Source of the DNA: UBA935 sp031555615
Lineage (GTDB): Bacteria > Bacillota > Clostridia > Lachnospirales > Lachnospiraceae
Length of the DNA: 64,000 nucleotides
NCBI GenBank assembly: GCA_031555615.1
Contig: JAVBUF010000011.1
Span: 1-64,000 of the forward strand
Reading direction: 5' to 3'
The first letter of the stretch is position 1; each line of letters begins with the position of its first letter. Both the position numbers and the translations under genes were made by a program. Below, in pieces: positions 43,048-51,687 of this stretch. Under the pieces are notes generated by a model. It did not search any database. It was not told the DNA's origin and saw only the letters and a list, made by a program, of their open reading frames with translations.

Positions 43048-43115
43048 ATCGGGTTCCACCATTGTCAGTTACGAGTTTCGCAAGCTAAACTGAATCGATT
43101 AGATAAGGAGACGGG

Positions 43116-44792
43116 ATGGTTTCGGTTATATTGATTTGGATTTATGTAATGGTAACTACTTACCTGGTGGGATTTGGTTTTTTGTCTCTGACTCCGGGCA
43201 TTAAGAAATATGCCATTCGAAGTGAAGACAGCTATATTTTTGCGGGCATTGCTGTTGTTACGGTATATGCCCAGATTTTCAGTTTGTTTTATAAAGTAGG
43301 ATTGGCGGCCAATCTAATCCTGGTAGTGATTTGCATCGCAATCGTCATAGGATTGAAAGAGCAACTGATGGTACATGTTCATGCAGTACGGCTTTCGGTT
43401 TCGCCGCTGCGGATACTGATTTGTGCCCTGTTGTTTTTACTGTATGCTTTTGGCACTTCCAGAGGAGTGATCCATTATGATACCGGTCTTTATCATGCCC
43501 AAAGTATCAGGTGGATAGAGGAATACGGAATTGTCACGGGGCTGGGCAATCTGCATTGCCGGCTGGCGTATAACAGTTCTGCTTTTTCCTTGTCGGCGCT
43601 GTTTAGCATGAAATTTCTGGGTGGACAATCCTTTCATGTAATGGCTGGTCTTCTGGCGTTTTGGGTGGCAAAGGTCTGCCTTGAGGGCATTCGCCGAGGG
43701 AAAACGCAAAAAGTCGGATTATCCGACTTGGCCAGAATCATGGCGGTATACTATCTGATGAATATTTTTGATGAAATGATATCGCCGGCTTCGGATTATT
43801 TTATGGTATTGATATTCTTTTATATCATTATCCGCTGGCTGGATCTGTTGGAAAGAAAAGAAGATTCTTATATACCTTTTGCCCTTCTCAGCGTACTGGG
43901 TGTTTACCTGATGACGGTAAAGCTTTCGGCGGCGCTGATCTTGCTTTTGGTTATGAAACCGGCAGTGATGATGATCAAGCAAAAAAGAACAGGGGCAATC
44001 GCCGGTTTTTTGGGACTGGGATTGGTGACAGCCTTGCCCTACCTGATCAGAAATGTAATTCTGTCAGGATGGTTGATTTATCCGTCTACCTTCTTGGATA
44101 TATTTGATGTAGACTGGAAGATTCCCAGGGGAATGGCAGAGTATGATTTCCGGGAAATACAGGTATGGGGCCGGGGATATACCGATGTAACCCAATACGA
44201 AAAGCCCATAAAAGAGTGGATTCTACCATGGTTTGAACGACAGGGCCGGGTAGATCAGGTGTTTATCCTGATGGCAGCAGGAACCGGTATGGTGTTATTG
44301 CTGATGCTTCTGTATATGCTTATCAGGAAAAAATGGGACATGGGGGATTGGCTGTTGGTTTCCGGAACAGTCAGTATTTGTTTTTTCTTCTGGCTGACCA
44401 GTGCTCCCCTGATCCGGTATGGCTGTGTGTATGTATGGCTGGCACCGGTGCTTACTTATGGTTATCTCTATATGCGGGGCAGTCCGCATTTTGATAAATA
44501 CATTATAATGTACTTTGCCCTGGCCATCATCGGCGGATACAAGATTGGGGCCTTTGGGAAAGAACTGTATCAGATGCTTCCCCGGACGGTTGAAAATGCA
44601 TATCTGCTGACCCAAAAAGATTATGAAAACTATCCCACGGTGCCTTACGAACTCCATGGAGTCACCTTTTATTATGCCCGGGAGGGAGATCGGACGGGAT
44701 ATGAAGATTTCCCGGCATCACCTGCCAGGGCGGAGGATATTTTCAGGGGCGAAACCATGAAAGACGGATTTCGGAATAAAGAAGGAAAGTAA
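43116..44792 (+). CDS. Polytopic membrane protein, GT-C-like (LIC_10190-like)
   Basis: A 558-residue protein with about 12 membrane segments. A short loop after the third or fourth segment carries GVIHYDTGLYHAQSIRWIEEYG and LGNLHCRLAYNSS, with an aspartate and histidine in the position of a GT-C catalytic loop. This pattern matches a family of large glycan-locus membrane proteins (LIC_10190-type). It probably uses a polyprenyl-phosphate sugar or the glycan itself. It lies between gmd and fcl, so it belongs to the same glycan pathway. The exact reaction is unknown. Confidence 0.65.
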   Translation: MVSVILIWIYVMVTTYLVGFGFLSLTPGIKKYAIRSEDSYIFAGIAVVTVYAQIFSLFYKVGLAANLILVVICIAIVIGLKEQLMVHVHAVRLSVSPLRILICALLFLLYAFGTSRGVIHYDTGLYHAQSIRWIEEYGIVTGLGNLHCRLAYNSSAFSLSALFSMKFLGGQSFHVMAGLLAFWVAKVCLEGIRRGKTQKVGLSDLARIMAVYYLMNIFDEMISPASDYFMVLIFFYIIIRWLDLLERKEDSYIPFALLSVLGVYLMTVKLSAALILLLVMKPAVMMIKQKRTGAIAGFLGLGLVTALPYLIRNVILSGWLIYPSTFLDIFDVDWKIPRGMAEYDFREIQVWGRGYTDVTQYEKPIKEWILPWFERQGRVDQVFILMAAGTGMVLLLMLLYMLIRKKWDMGDWLLVSGTVSICFFFWLTSAPLIRYGCVYVWLAPVLTYGYLYMRGSPHFDKYIIMYFALAIIGGYKIGAFGKELYQMLPRTVENAYLLTQKDYENYPTVPYELHGVTFYYAREGDRTGYEDFPASPARAEDIFRGETMKDGFRNKEGK

Positions 44793-44810
44793 CGAAAGGA
44801 AGGTTAGGAC

Positions 44811-45761
44811 ATGAGTTGTATCAATAAAAACGATAAAATATATATCGCCGGTCACAGAGGACTGGTAGGGAGTGCTATCGTACGTAATCTGCAGGAAAAA
44901 GGATATGAGAACATTATTTACCGGACCCATAAAGAATTGGATCTCACCAATCAGCAGGCGGTACAGGATTTTATGGCAGCGGAGAAACCTGATGTGGTGG
45001 TACTGGCAGCGGCAAAGGTAGGGGGAATCAATGCCAACAATACCCAGCCGGCTGAGTTTGCTTATGAAAATTTGCAGATCCAATGTAATGTCATTCACAG
45101 CAGCCATTTAATCGGGGTAAAAAAGCTGTTATTTTTAGGCAGTACCTGTATTTATCCCAAACTGGCGCCTCAGCCCATTCCCGAGGATGCGCTGCTGACC
45201 GGTCCTTTGGAGGAAACCAATGAGGCCTATGCCATTGCCAAGATTGCCGGTTTGGAAATGTGTAAGTTTTATAAACGGCAGTACGGAGATGATTTTATCA
45301 GCTGTATGCCCACCAATCTGTATGGACCTCATGACAATTATGATCTACAGGGCTCTCATGTGATGCCGGCCATGATCCGCAAATTTCATGAAGCCAAGCG
45401 GCAAGGGGAAAAGACCGTAGAGCTGTGGGGAACAGGGACACCCCTGCGGGAATTTTTATATGTGGATGATATGGCCGATGCCTGTGTATTTTTGCTGGAA
45501 AATTACGATGGCGAGCAACACGTGAATATCGGCACCGGCAAGGAAGTTACCATAAAAGAACTGGCGGAAACCGTACAGCGGGCGGTAGGATTTGAAGGAA
45601 CCATTATCTGGAATAAGGATATGCCTGACGGAACTCCCAGAAAGCTCACCAATGTGGACCGGCTTCATGGGCTGGGGTGGCAGCATAAGGTGGATCTGGA
45701 AGAAGGAGTTACCCTGGCCTATCAATGGTTTCGGGAAAATGTGGAAAGCGCAAGGCTGTAA
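44811..45761 (+). CDS. fcl: GDP-L-fucose synthase
   Basis: NADPH-dependent epimerase/reductase that turns GDP-4-keto-6-deoxymannose into GDP-L-fucose (316 residues). AGHRGLVGSAIVRNL at the N terminus, AAAKVGGI, LGSTCIYPK and NEAYAIAKIAGLEMC (catalytic Tyr/Lys) are diagnostic. It acts directly after gmd. The ribosome site is AAGGAAGG. manC follows after 20 bp. Confidence 0.95.
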   Translation: MSCINKNDKIYIAGHRGLVGSAIVRNLQEKGYENIIYRTHKELDLTNQQAVQDFMAAEKPDVVVLAAAKVGGINANNTQPAEFAYENLQIQCNVIHSSHLIGVKKLLFLGSTCIYPKLAPQPIPEDALLTGPLEETNEAYAIAKIAGLEMCKFYKRQYGDDFISCMPTNLYGPHDNYDLQGSHVMPAMIRKFHEAKRQGEKTVELWGTGTPLREFLYVDDMADACVFLLENYDGEQHVNIGTGKEVTIKELAETVQRAVGFEGTIIWNKDMPDGTPRKLTNVDRLHGLGWQHKVDLEEGVTLAYQWFRENVESARL

Positions 45762-45781
45762 GGAAAAGGAGACAATAGATC

Positions 45782-46852
45782 ATGAATCGCTATGGTGTAG
45801 TAATGGCTGGCGGCGGGGGAACCCGTTTCTGGCCTTTAAGCAGGCAGGAACTGCCCAAACAGTTTTTGAATTTAACCGGGGATGACCTGATGGTAAATGA
45901 AACCGTTACCCGTTTAAAACCCAGCATTGAAGAAAAAAACATTTTTATTGTAACCAATGTTACTCAGGCCCAGATGATGCGGGAGGCAACCGAGGGAACG
46001 ATTTTACCGGACCATATCCTGGCGGAGCCGGCAGCCCGGAATACCGCCGCCTGTATCGGGTATGCGGCAATTGAAATCAGGAAAAAATACGGTGACGGGA
46101 TCATGAGTGTGTTTGCTTCCGATCACTATATTAAAGATACAGAGGGCTTTAACATGACCCTCAGGCAGGCCATGGAGCTGGCCGAGGAAACCGGCCATTT
46201 GATTACCATCGGAATCAAGCCGACGTTTCCGGCAGTGGGATATGGTTATATCAAATATGACAAAACAGAAACGGGCCAGGAATATCATGCAGTAAAAGAG
46301 TTTGTTGAAAAACCCGATGTCATGACTGCCAGAAGGTATCTGAAGGAAGGCGGATTTCTTTGGAACAGCGGCATGTTCGTGTGGAAGGTTTCGGCGATAT
46401 TAGAGCAGTTTGAAAAGCTTCTGCCGGACGTATATGAGTGCCTGATGGAAATAGAAGCCGATATGGGAACGCCAAGGGAGCAGGAAACCATTAACCGGGT
46501 TTATCCCCATATTCCGAAAATATCTATTGATTACGGCATTATGGAGCGAGCCAGGGAAGTGACGGTAGTGGAAAGCCGGTTTGACTGGAGCGACGTAGGC
46601 AGCTGGGATGCCCTGGAGGCTCTCCATAAAAGGGATGAAAACGGAAATGTTGTCAATCGGGAACAAATCCTGATTGATACACAAAACTGCATTGTATACG
46701 CCAAAAGCAAGCTCATCGCAACCTTAGGGGTGGAAGATCTGATTATCGTTGAGGCTGAGGATGCGATCATGGTTTGCCACAAGGATAAGGCGCAAAGCGT
46801 CCGGGAGATTCCCGATGAACTGAAAAAACAGGGGAAAGTAGAATACCTGTAA
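45782..46852 (+). CDS. manC: Mannose-1-phosphate guanylyltransferase
   Basis: Makes GDP-mannose from GTP and mannose-1-phosphate (356 residues). The N-terminal nucleotide-binding signature VVMAGGGGTRFWPLSRQELPKQFL, FASDHYI, FVEKPD and WNSGMFVWK are present. It ends after the beta-helix part, without the C-terminal mannose-6-phosphate isomerase domain of bifunctional ManC. It supplies gmd. No dedicated phosphomannomutase is seen in the window. Confidence 0.94.
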   Translation: MNRYGVVMAGGGGTRFWPLSRQELPKQFLNLTGDDLMVNETVTRLKPSIEEKNIFIVTNVTQAQMMREATEGTILPDHILAEPAARNTAACIGYAAIEIRKKYGDGIMSVFASDHYIKDTEGFNMTLRQAMELAEETGHLITIGIKPTFPAVGYGYIKYDKTETGQEYHAVKEFVEKPDVMTARRYLKEGGFLWNSGMFVWKVSAILEQFEKLLPDVYECLMEIEADMGTPREQETINRVYPHIPKISIDYGIMERAREVTVVESRFDWSDVGSWDALEALHKRDENGNVVNREQILIDTQNCIVYAKSKLIATLGVEDLIIVEAEDAIMVCHKDKAQSVREIPDELKKQGKVEYL

Positions 46853-46966
46853 AAAACTTAAAACTAAAACTTTAAATAAAAAATTGCGCGACGGATAACA
46901 GTTTCTGATTTATTAAAAATGTGATAGTATAATGAATTGTAACATATACAAAAGGGGGATTTGGTG

Positions 46967-47341
46967 ATGCCGGGAAGAATAACAGAAGCTGCGGTAGAAG
47001 GATATGTATCTAAAATCATGTTGGACATGGGTGTTCCTGCCCATTTAAAAGGATATCGATACTTGCGCAGTGCGGTTATGCTGGCAGAAAAAGATATGCA
47101 GGTAGTGGGCAGCGTGACCAAGCTGCTTTATCCGGAAATAGCCAAGCAGTACGGAACCACCGACCGAAAGGTGGAACGGGCCATTCGCAATGCTATCGAA
47201 ATATCCTGGGAACGCGGCAATGCCAGTTGTTTTGAAGAGCTTTTCGGTTATTCGGGAAGTGATGGCCGTGAGCGCCCCACGAACAGTGAGTATATTGCCG
47301 GAATTGCGGACAAGGTGCAATTAAAGCGGCGGGAAAGATAA
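46967..47341 (+). CDS. Stand-alone Spo0A C-terminal DNA-binding domain protein
   Basis: A 124-residue protein made of little besides the Spo0A output domain: ITEAAVEGYVSKIMLDMGVPAHLKGYRYLRSAV, SVTKLLYPEIAKQYGTTDRKVERAIRNAIEISWERG (recognition helix), then FEELFGYS and RPTNSEYIAGIADK. The phosphoacceptor receiver domain is absent and no room for it exists upstream. It may bind 0A-box-like sites constitutively, or compete with or modulate Spo0A. It has its own -10 element (TATAAT, 46928-46933). TTG 46961 and GTG 46964 are alternative starts. Confidence 0.87.
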   Translation: MPGRITEAAVEGYVSKIMLDMGVPAHLKGYRYLRSAVMLAEKDMQVVGSVTKLLYPEIAKQYGTTDRKVERAIRNAIEISWERGNASCFEELFGYSGSDGRERPTNSEYIAGIADKVQLKRRER

Positions 47342-47368
47342 GGAAACAACTGAATCAATGTAGAGGAG

Positions 47369-47394
47369 GACGGGCAGGAGAGCCCGTCTGTTTT
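47369..47394 (+). terminator. Terminator after the Spo0A-domain gene
   Basis: GACGGGC (47369-47375), loop AGGAGA, GCCCGTC (47382-47388), then TGTTTT. It ends three bases before the next promoter. Confidence 0.85.
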
Positions 47395-47396
47395 GG

Positions 47397-47425
47397 TTGT
47401 AGCCAGTGGTATTTTGTGGTAGAAT
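47397..47425 (+). promoter_or_regulatory. Sigma-A promoter for the glycosyltransferase operon
   Basis: TTGTAG (47397-47402), 17 bp, TAGAAT (47420-47425). It lies just behind the terminator and drives the run of tightly packed genes from 47473 to 59418. Confidence 0.65.
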
Positions 47426-47472
47426 ACCAATGTATGGGTATTCTTAAGTGACTTGAGAGGAGAATGGCATTA

Positions 47473-48402
47473 ATGAAGTTATTAAGCGTTATTGTTCCCT
47501 GCTATAATGAGGAAGAAAATATTGCGGATTTTTATGAGGAATTAATGAAAAACAGCACTTTCTTTGCGGAGAAAGAACTGGATGTGGAAATTTGTTATAT
47601 AGATGACGGCTCCCGGGATAATACCATAGGAGAAGTGAAAAAGCTGATCGCCAGGGATGACCGGGTCAAACTGGTTTCCTTTTCCCGGAATTTTGGTAAG
47701 GAAGCGGGAATCTTTGCCGGCCTGGAAAAGGCCAGAGGAGATTATCTGGTATTTATGGATGCTGATTTGCAGGACCCGCCCTCCCTTTTGCCGGAAATGT
47801 TTGCCTGCCTGGAAGAGGGATATGATTCGGTAGCCACCAGAAGAGTAAACCGGAAAGGGGAGCCGGTGATCCGGTCCTTTTTTGCCAGAATATTTTATCG
47901 GATGATGAACCGGATTTCCCGCACGGAAATTGTGGATGGAGCCAGGGATTACCGTTTGATGACCAGGCAGATGGCCGATGCCATTTTATCCATGAAAGAA
48001 TATAACCGCTTTACCAAGGGGATTTTCGGCTGGGTGGGATTTAAGACCAAGTGGCTGGAATTTGAGAATGTGGAACGGAGAAAAGGCGAAACCAAGTGGT
48101 CTTTCTGGAAGCTGTTTGCCTATTCGCTGGATGGGATTGCCGCTTTTTCCACGGTACCCCTGGCAATTTCTTCCTTTATGGGAGTACTGTTCTGTATTGC
48201 CGCTTTTATCTTTATTATTTTTATCATCATCAGAAAAGCCCTTTATGGTGACCCCACCTCGGGCTGGCCGTCTTTGGTATGTATAATTCTGCTGGTCAGC
48301 GGAGTTCAGCTTTTTTGTCTGGGTATTATGGGACAATATTTGGCCAAGACTTATATGGAAGTGAAAAACCGCCCGATTTATCTGGTAAAAGAGGAAATAT
48401 AG
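47473..48402 (+). CDS. Family 2 glycosyltransferase, polyprenyl-phosphate type
   Basis: A 309-residue GT2 enzyme: LLSVIVPCYNEEENI at the N terminus, DDGSRDNT, and the metal-binding DADLQDPP. The C-terminal third has two membrane segments (about 230-255, 272-292). This is the GtrB/YkcC layout: transfer of a sugar from a nucleotide onto undecaprenyl phosphate on the inner face. The product may feed one of the GT-C-like proteins of this cluster. ATG 47473 suits the ribosome site better than ATG 47464. Confidence 0.88.
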   Translation: MKLLSVIVPCYNEEENIADFYEELMKNSTFFAEKELDVEICYIDDGSRDNTIGEVKKLIARDDRVKLVSFSRNFGKEAGIFAGLEKARGDYLVFMDADLQDPPSLLPEMFACLEEGYDSVATRRVNRKGEPVIRSFFARIFYRMMNRISRTEIVDGARDYRLMTRQMADAILSMKEYNRFTKGIFGWVGFKTKWLEFENVERRKGETKWSFWKLFAYSLDGIAAFSTVPLAISSFMGVLFCIAAFIFIIFIIIRKALYGDPTSGWPSLVCIILLVSGVQLFCLGIMGQYLAKTYMEVKNRPIYLVKEEI

Positions 48403-48405
48403 ACG

Positions 48406-49164
48406 ATGATCAGTATTGTGGTTCCGGTTTATAATGCGGAAAAATATATAAAAGAAACCATCAGCATGGTGCAGGCCCAGACCCGCACCGACTGGGAATT
48501 GATTCTGGTGGATGATTGTTCGGGGGACGGCAGTGTAGCCTGTATGGAAGGATACCTGGCGCAGTTGGAAGAGCAGGAGCAAAGGCGAATCCGCTTAATC
48601 AAAAAAGAAAAAAATGAGGGTGCCGCCCGGGCCAGAAATACCGGGATCGATGAGGCGAAGGGCCGTTTTATTGCATTTTTGGATGCGGATGATGTATGGC
48701 TGCCGGACAAGCTGGAAAAAGAGATGGTTTTTATGCGGAAAAAGCAGGCTGCTTTTGTGTTCACCGCCTATGAATACGGCGATGAAGAAGCGAAAGGAAC
48801 GGGAAAAATTGTCGCAGTGCCGGAACAGCTGACCTATCGAAAAGCCCTTTCACGGACGGTTATTTTCACCTCCACAGTACTGTTTGACAGTGAAAAAATA
48901 GCCCGGGAACTGATGAAAATGCCGGTGGTGGAAAGTGAAGATACGGCCACCTGGTGGAGAATTTTACGCACCGGTTATACAGCATACGGATTGAATGAGG
49001 TGACCACTGTTTACCGCCGGCCGCCGGGATCGCTATCCTCCAATAAGCTGATTGCCATGAAACGGATTTGGAATTTATACCGGCAGGAAGAAAAGCTATC
49101 GCTGCCATATTGTCTATATAATTTTGCTTTTTGGGCGGTGCGGGCCACCCTGCGGCGAATATAA
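48406..49164 (+). CDS. Family 2 glycosyltransferase
   Basis: A 252-residue soluble GT2: ISIVVPVYNAEKYIKETISMV at the start, VDDCSGDGS, and DADDVWLP (DXD site). The acceptor-binding C terminus is short. Substrate cannot be assigned. It begins three bases after the previous stop, so it is translationally coupled. Confidence 0.9.
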   Translation: MISIVVPVYNAEKYIKETISMVQAQTRTDWELILVDDCSGDGSVACMEGYLAQLEEQEQRRIRLIKKEKNEGAARARNTGIDEAKGRFIAFLDADDVWLPDKLEKEMVFMRKKQAAFVFTAYEYGDEEAKGTGKIVAVPEQLTYRKALSRTVIFTSTVLFDSEKIARELMKMPVVESEDTATWWRILRTGYTAYGLNEVTTVYRRPPGSLSSNKLIAMKRIWNLYRQEEKLSLPYCLYNFAFWAVRATLRRI

Positions 49165-49196
49165 GGTATTAGGGAGCGAACGAAAGGTTAAGACAG

Positions 49197-50597
49197 ATGA
49201 AGCATAAAGAATCCATGAAAAGAATCATCGTACTGGGATTAAGTTTGATGAGTTTATTATTACAGACAGGAGTATATGCATACGCGTGGATCAGCTATTA
49301 TTACCCTATCTTAAATAATTTTAACCGGGGACTGAAATTTTATCAAAACGGTCATATTTTGATTGTCTTGATTTACTTTGTTTTGTTATGTGTTTTTTCC
49401 AATACCTACGGCAGTTTGAAGATTGGCTATCTGAAACCCGGGGAGGTATTCTTTTCTCAGATTTTTTCGCTGCTGGCAGTAAATGTTATTTCCTATTTTC
49501 AATTGTCCCTGATGAATAACTGGCTGATTGAGATCAAACCGCTGTTGGGAGTGTTTGCGCTGCAGCTGCTGATTGCTGCTTTATGGACCCTTGTGAGTAA
49601 TATGGTTTATAAAAAAATATTTCCTCCCCGGGACATGCTGTTGATATACGGCGACCGGTCCATTGATGATATTTTAAATAAATTTGCAACCAGAAAAGAT
49701 AAATATAATATCGTAAAGTGCATGAATATTAAAGACGGCCTGGATAATATTAAAAGGGAAGCGGCCAACTCTTACGGTGCGGTGGTGCTGTGGGATATTC
49801 CCACCGAGGCCAGAAATAAACTGCTGAAATTCTGCTACAGTAAATCCATCAGGGTTTATATGATGCCCAAGATACCGGATGTATTGATCAAGGGATCGGA
49901 TCATATGCACCTGTTTGATACCCCCATTTTTTTGACAAGGGAGTATGCCCTGACCGTGGAGCAGCGGATGACCAAACGGATGATTGATTTGATCTTTGCC
50001 ATATTGCTGCTGTTGATTACTTCACCGATTATGATTGTTACGGCTTTTATGATTAAATGCTATGACCGTGGGCCGGCATTATTTAAGCAGGTGCGTTGTA
50101 CCGCCGGGGGAAAGCATTTTTATATTCTGAAGTTCAGAAGCATGCGGGTGGATGCGGAAAAGGACGGAGTAGCCAGACTGGCGGCCCAAAATGACGACCG
50201 CATCACTCCCATCGGAAAGTTTATCCGGGCAGTGCGGATTGATGAACTGCCGCAGCTGATCAATATTTTAATGGGGGAGATGTCTTTTATCGGTCCCCGG
50301 CCGGAACGTCCGGAGATTATGGAGCAATATCTGGAGGATATGCCGGAATTTGCCTTCCGGATGAAGATGAAAGCCGGATTGGCCGGATATGCCCAGGTTT
50401 ACGGTAAGTACAATACCACCCCTTATGATAAATTGAAGCTTGATTTGTCTTATATTGAAAATTATTCGGTGTGGCTGGATTTAAAGCTGATGCTGCTGAC
50501 CCTGAAGATTCTTTTCAAACCGGAAAGTACCGAGGGAATTGACGAAAGCCAGATAACGGCCATAAAAAGTAAGGACGATGAGAACGATGACGAATAA
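49197..50597 (+). CDS. Polyprenyl-phosphate sugar-1-phosphate transferase (WbaP/CpsE type)
   Basis: A 466-residue initiating enzyme of surface polysaccharide synthesis. Four N-terminal membrane segments (about 8-30, 48-68, 82-105, 112-135) are followed by a nucleotide-fold middle part and, from about 261, the bacterial sugar transferase domain: RMIDLIFAILLLLITSPIM, KQVRCTAGGKHFYILKFRSMR, RAVRIDELPQLINILMGEMSFIGPRPE and KPGL-like KAGLAGYAQVYG. It loads the first sugar phosphate on undecaprenyl phosphate. The sugar is unknown. Confidence 0.92.
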   Translation: MKHKESMKRIIVLGLSLMSLLLQTGVYAYAWISYYYPILNNFNRGLKFYQNGHILIVLIYFVLLCVFSNTYGSLKIGYLKPGEVFFSQIFSLLAVNVISYFQLSLMNNWLIEIKPLLGVFALQLLIAALWTLVSNMVYKKIFPPRDMLLIYGDRSIDDILNKFATRKDKYNIVKCMNIKDGLDNIKREAANSYGAVVLWDIPTEARNKLLKFCYSKSIRVYMMPKIPDVLIKGSDHMHLFDTPIFLTREYALTVEQRMTKRMIDLIFAILLLLITSPIMIVTAFMIKCYDRGPALFKQVRCTAGGKHFYILKFRSMRVDAEKDGVARLAAQNDDRITPIGKFIRAVRIDELPQLINILMGEMSFIGPRPERPEIMEQYLEDMPEFAFRMKMKAGLAGYAQVYGKYNTTPYDKLKLDLSYIENYSVWLDLKLMLLTLKILFKPESTEGIDESQITAIKSKDDENDDE

Positions 50598-51687
50598 AGA
50601 ATTTATGCAGGAAGGAATGGACTTAAAAAGGTTTTTCCTGTGTCTGAAGAAAAAGCTGGGACTGATATTGCTGATGACTCTGGTGGGTGCCCTTCTGGGC
50701 GGCGTGGGTTATCTTTTGGTACGCCAGCTGCATATGAAAACCCAGTGGCAGGCCCAGTCCAAGTTTTACATGCAGTTTATCGATGTGGGGGATTCCCTGC
50801 AGTCCTATAACGGGTTTACCTGGAATGATCTCCTGCATGGGGACCCGGTGATGGACAAAGTGGCGGCAATTATGGATCTGGAGAACCGGAAAGAGACCAG
50901 AGCGGAAGTGGGGGAAGCCATTAAGGGAGAAATCATATCGGATGTCCGGCTGCTCACCGTAACGGTTACCACGGGTAATCCGGGATGGTCCACAGAAATA
51001 CAAAAAGCCATGGAAGAAGCCCTTCTTGCTTATGCCGGGGAGCAGACCGAGATTACCTCCATGGAGTTGATTCGCAGTATCGAGCCCGAAAGAGTGGTAT
51101 GGGATGACCGGACTCTGCCGGCGGCAGTCAGCGGCGGCATTTTATTTTTGGTAGTCAGTTTATTCGGATGGCTGATCTATTATATTTTAGATGATTCCCT
51201 TTATGTCATTGCTGATAGTGAGAAGCGTTATCCTTTCCCATTATTGGGCCTGCTGGTTAAGAACCAAGGGGAAGGAGGCAGCCAGCCTTATGCTGCCGAA
51301 TTGGCCGAAAATGTTTCTTACCTTTTGGGAGATGTGCATAAGCTTGCTTTCCTTTCAGTGGACGAGACCAGTGGCATAGCCACCCGGACCAAGCTTACTT
51401 TTGATCAGATCATGACCGAAAGAATTGCCGGTAAAAGCTGGGAAACCGCCATTTTGGAGCTGAACATGTCCGCCGGAGCCGGTGAGGTGGGAAAAAACCT
51501 GCGGAATACCGATGGAGTGATATTAGTAGTTCCCTTTGGTGACCGCAACGGAAAGAAGGTGGACAAGACCATCAGTTTCTTAAGAAATCAGGATTGTAAG
51601 ATCCAGGGCATTCTGATTGCCGACGGTGAGGAAAGATTCTGGAAGTGTTATTACGGAAGTAAGAAAGCAAAGGCAAAGCAATCATGA
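50578..51687 (+). CDS. Wzz-like chain-length protein with degenerate kinase-like tail
   Basis: A 369-residue protein: cytoplasmic N terminus, TM1 about 27-49, an extracytoplasmic Wzz-type part (about 50-182), TM2 about 183-204, then about 165 cytoplasmic residues. The tail (about 240-362) has the strand order of a bacterial tyrosine kinase (LAENVSYLLG; KLAFLSVDE; TDGVILVVPFGDRNGKKVDK; IQGILIADG; YYG) but no Walker A or A' motif and no tyrosine cluster. This suggests a dead kinase domain fused to Wzz. It overlaps the previous gene by 20 bases; ATG 50587 is an alternative start. Confidence 0.75.
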   Translation: MRTMTNKEFMQEGMDLKRFFLCLKKKLGLILLMTLVGALLGGVGYLLVRQLHMKTQWQAQSKFYMQFIDVGDSLQSYNGFTWNDLLHGDPVMDKVAAIMDLENRKETRAEVGEAIKGEIISDVRLLTVTVTTGNPGWSTEIQKAMEEALLAYAGEQTEITSMELIRSIEPERVVWDDRTLPAAVSGGILFLVVSLFGWLIYYILDDSLYVIADSEKRYPFPLLGLLVKNQGEGGSQPYAAELAENVSYLLGDVHKLAFLSVDETSGIATRTKLTFDQIMTERIAGKSWETAILELNMSAGAGEVGKNLRNTDGVILVVPFGDRNGKKVDKTISFLRNQDCKIQGILIADGEERFWKCYYGSKKAKAKQS

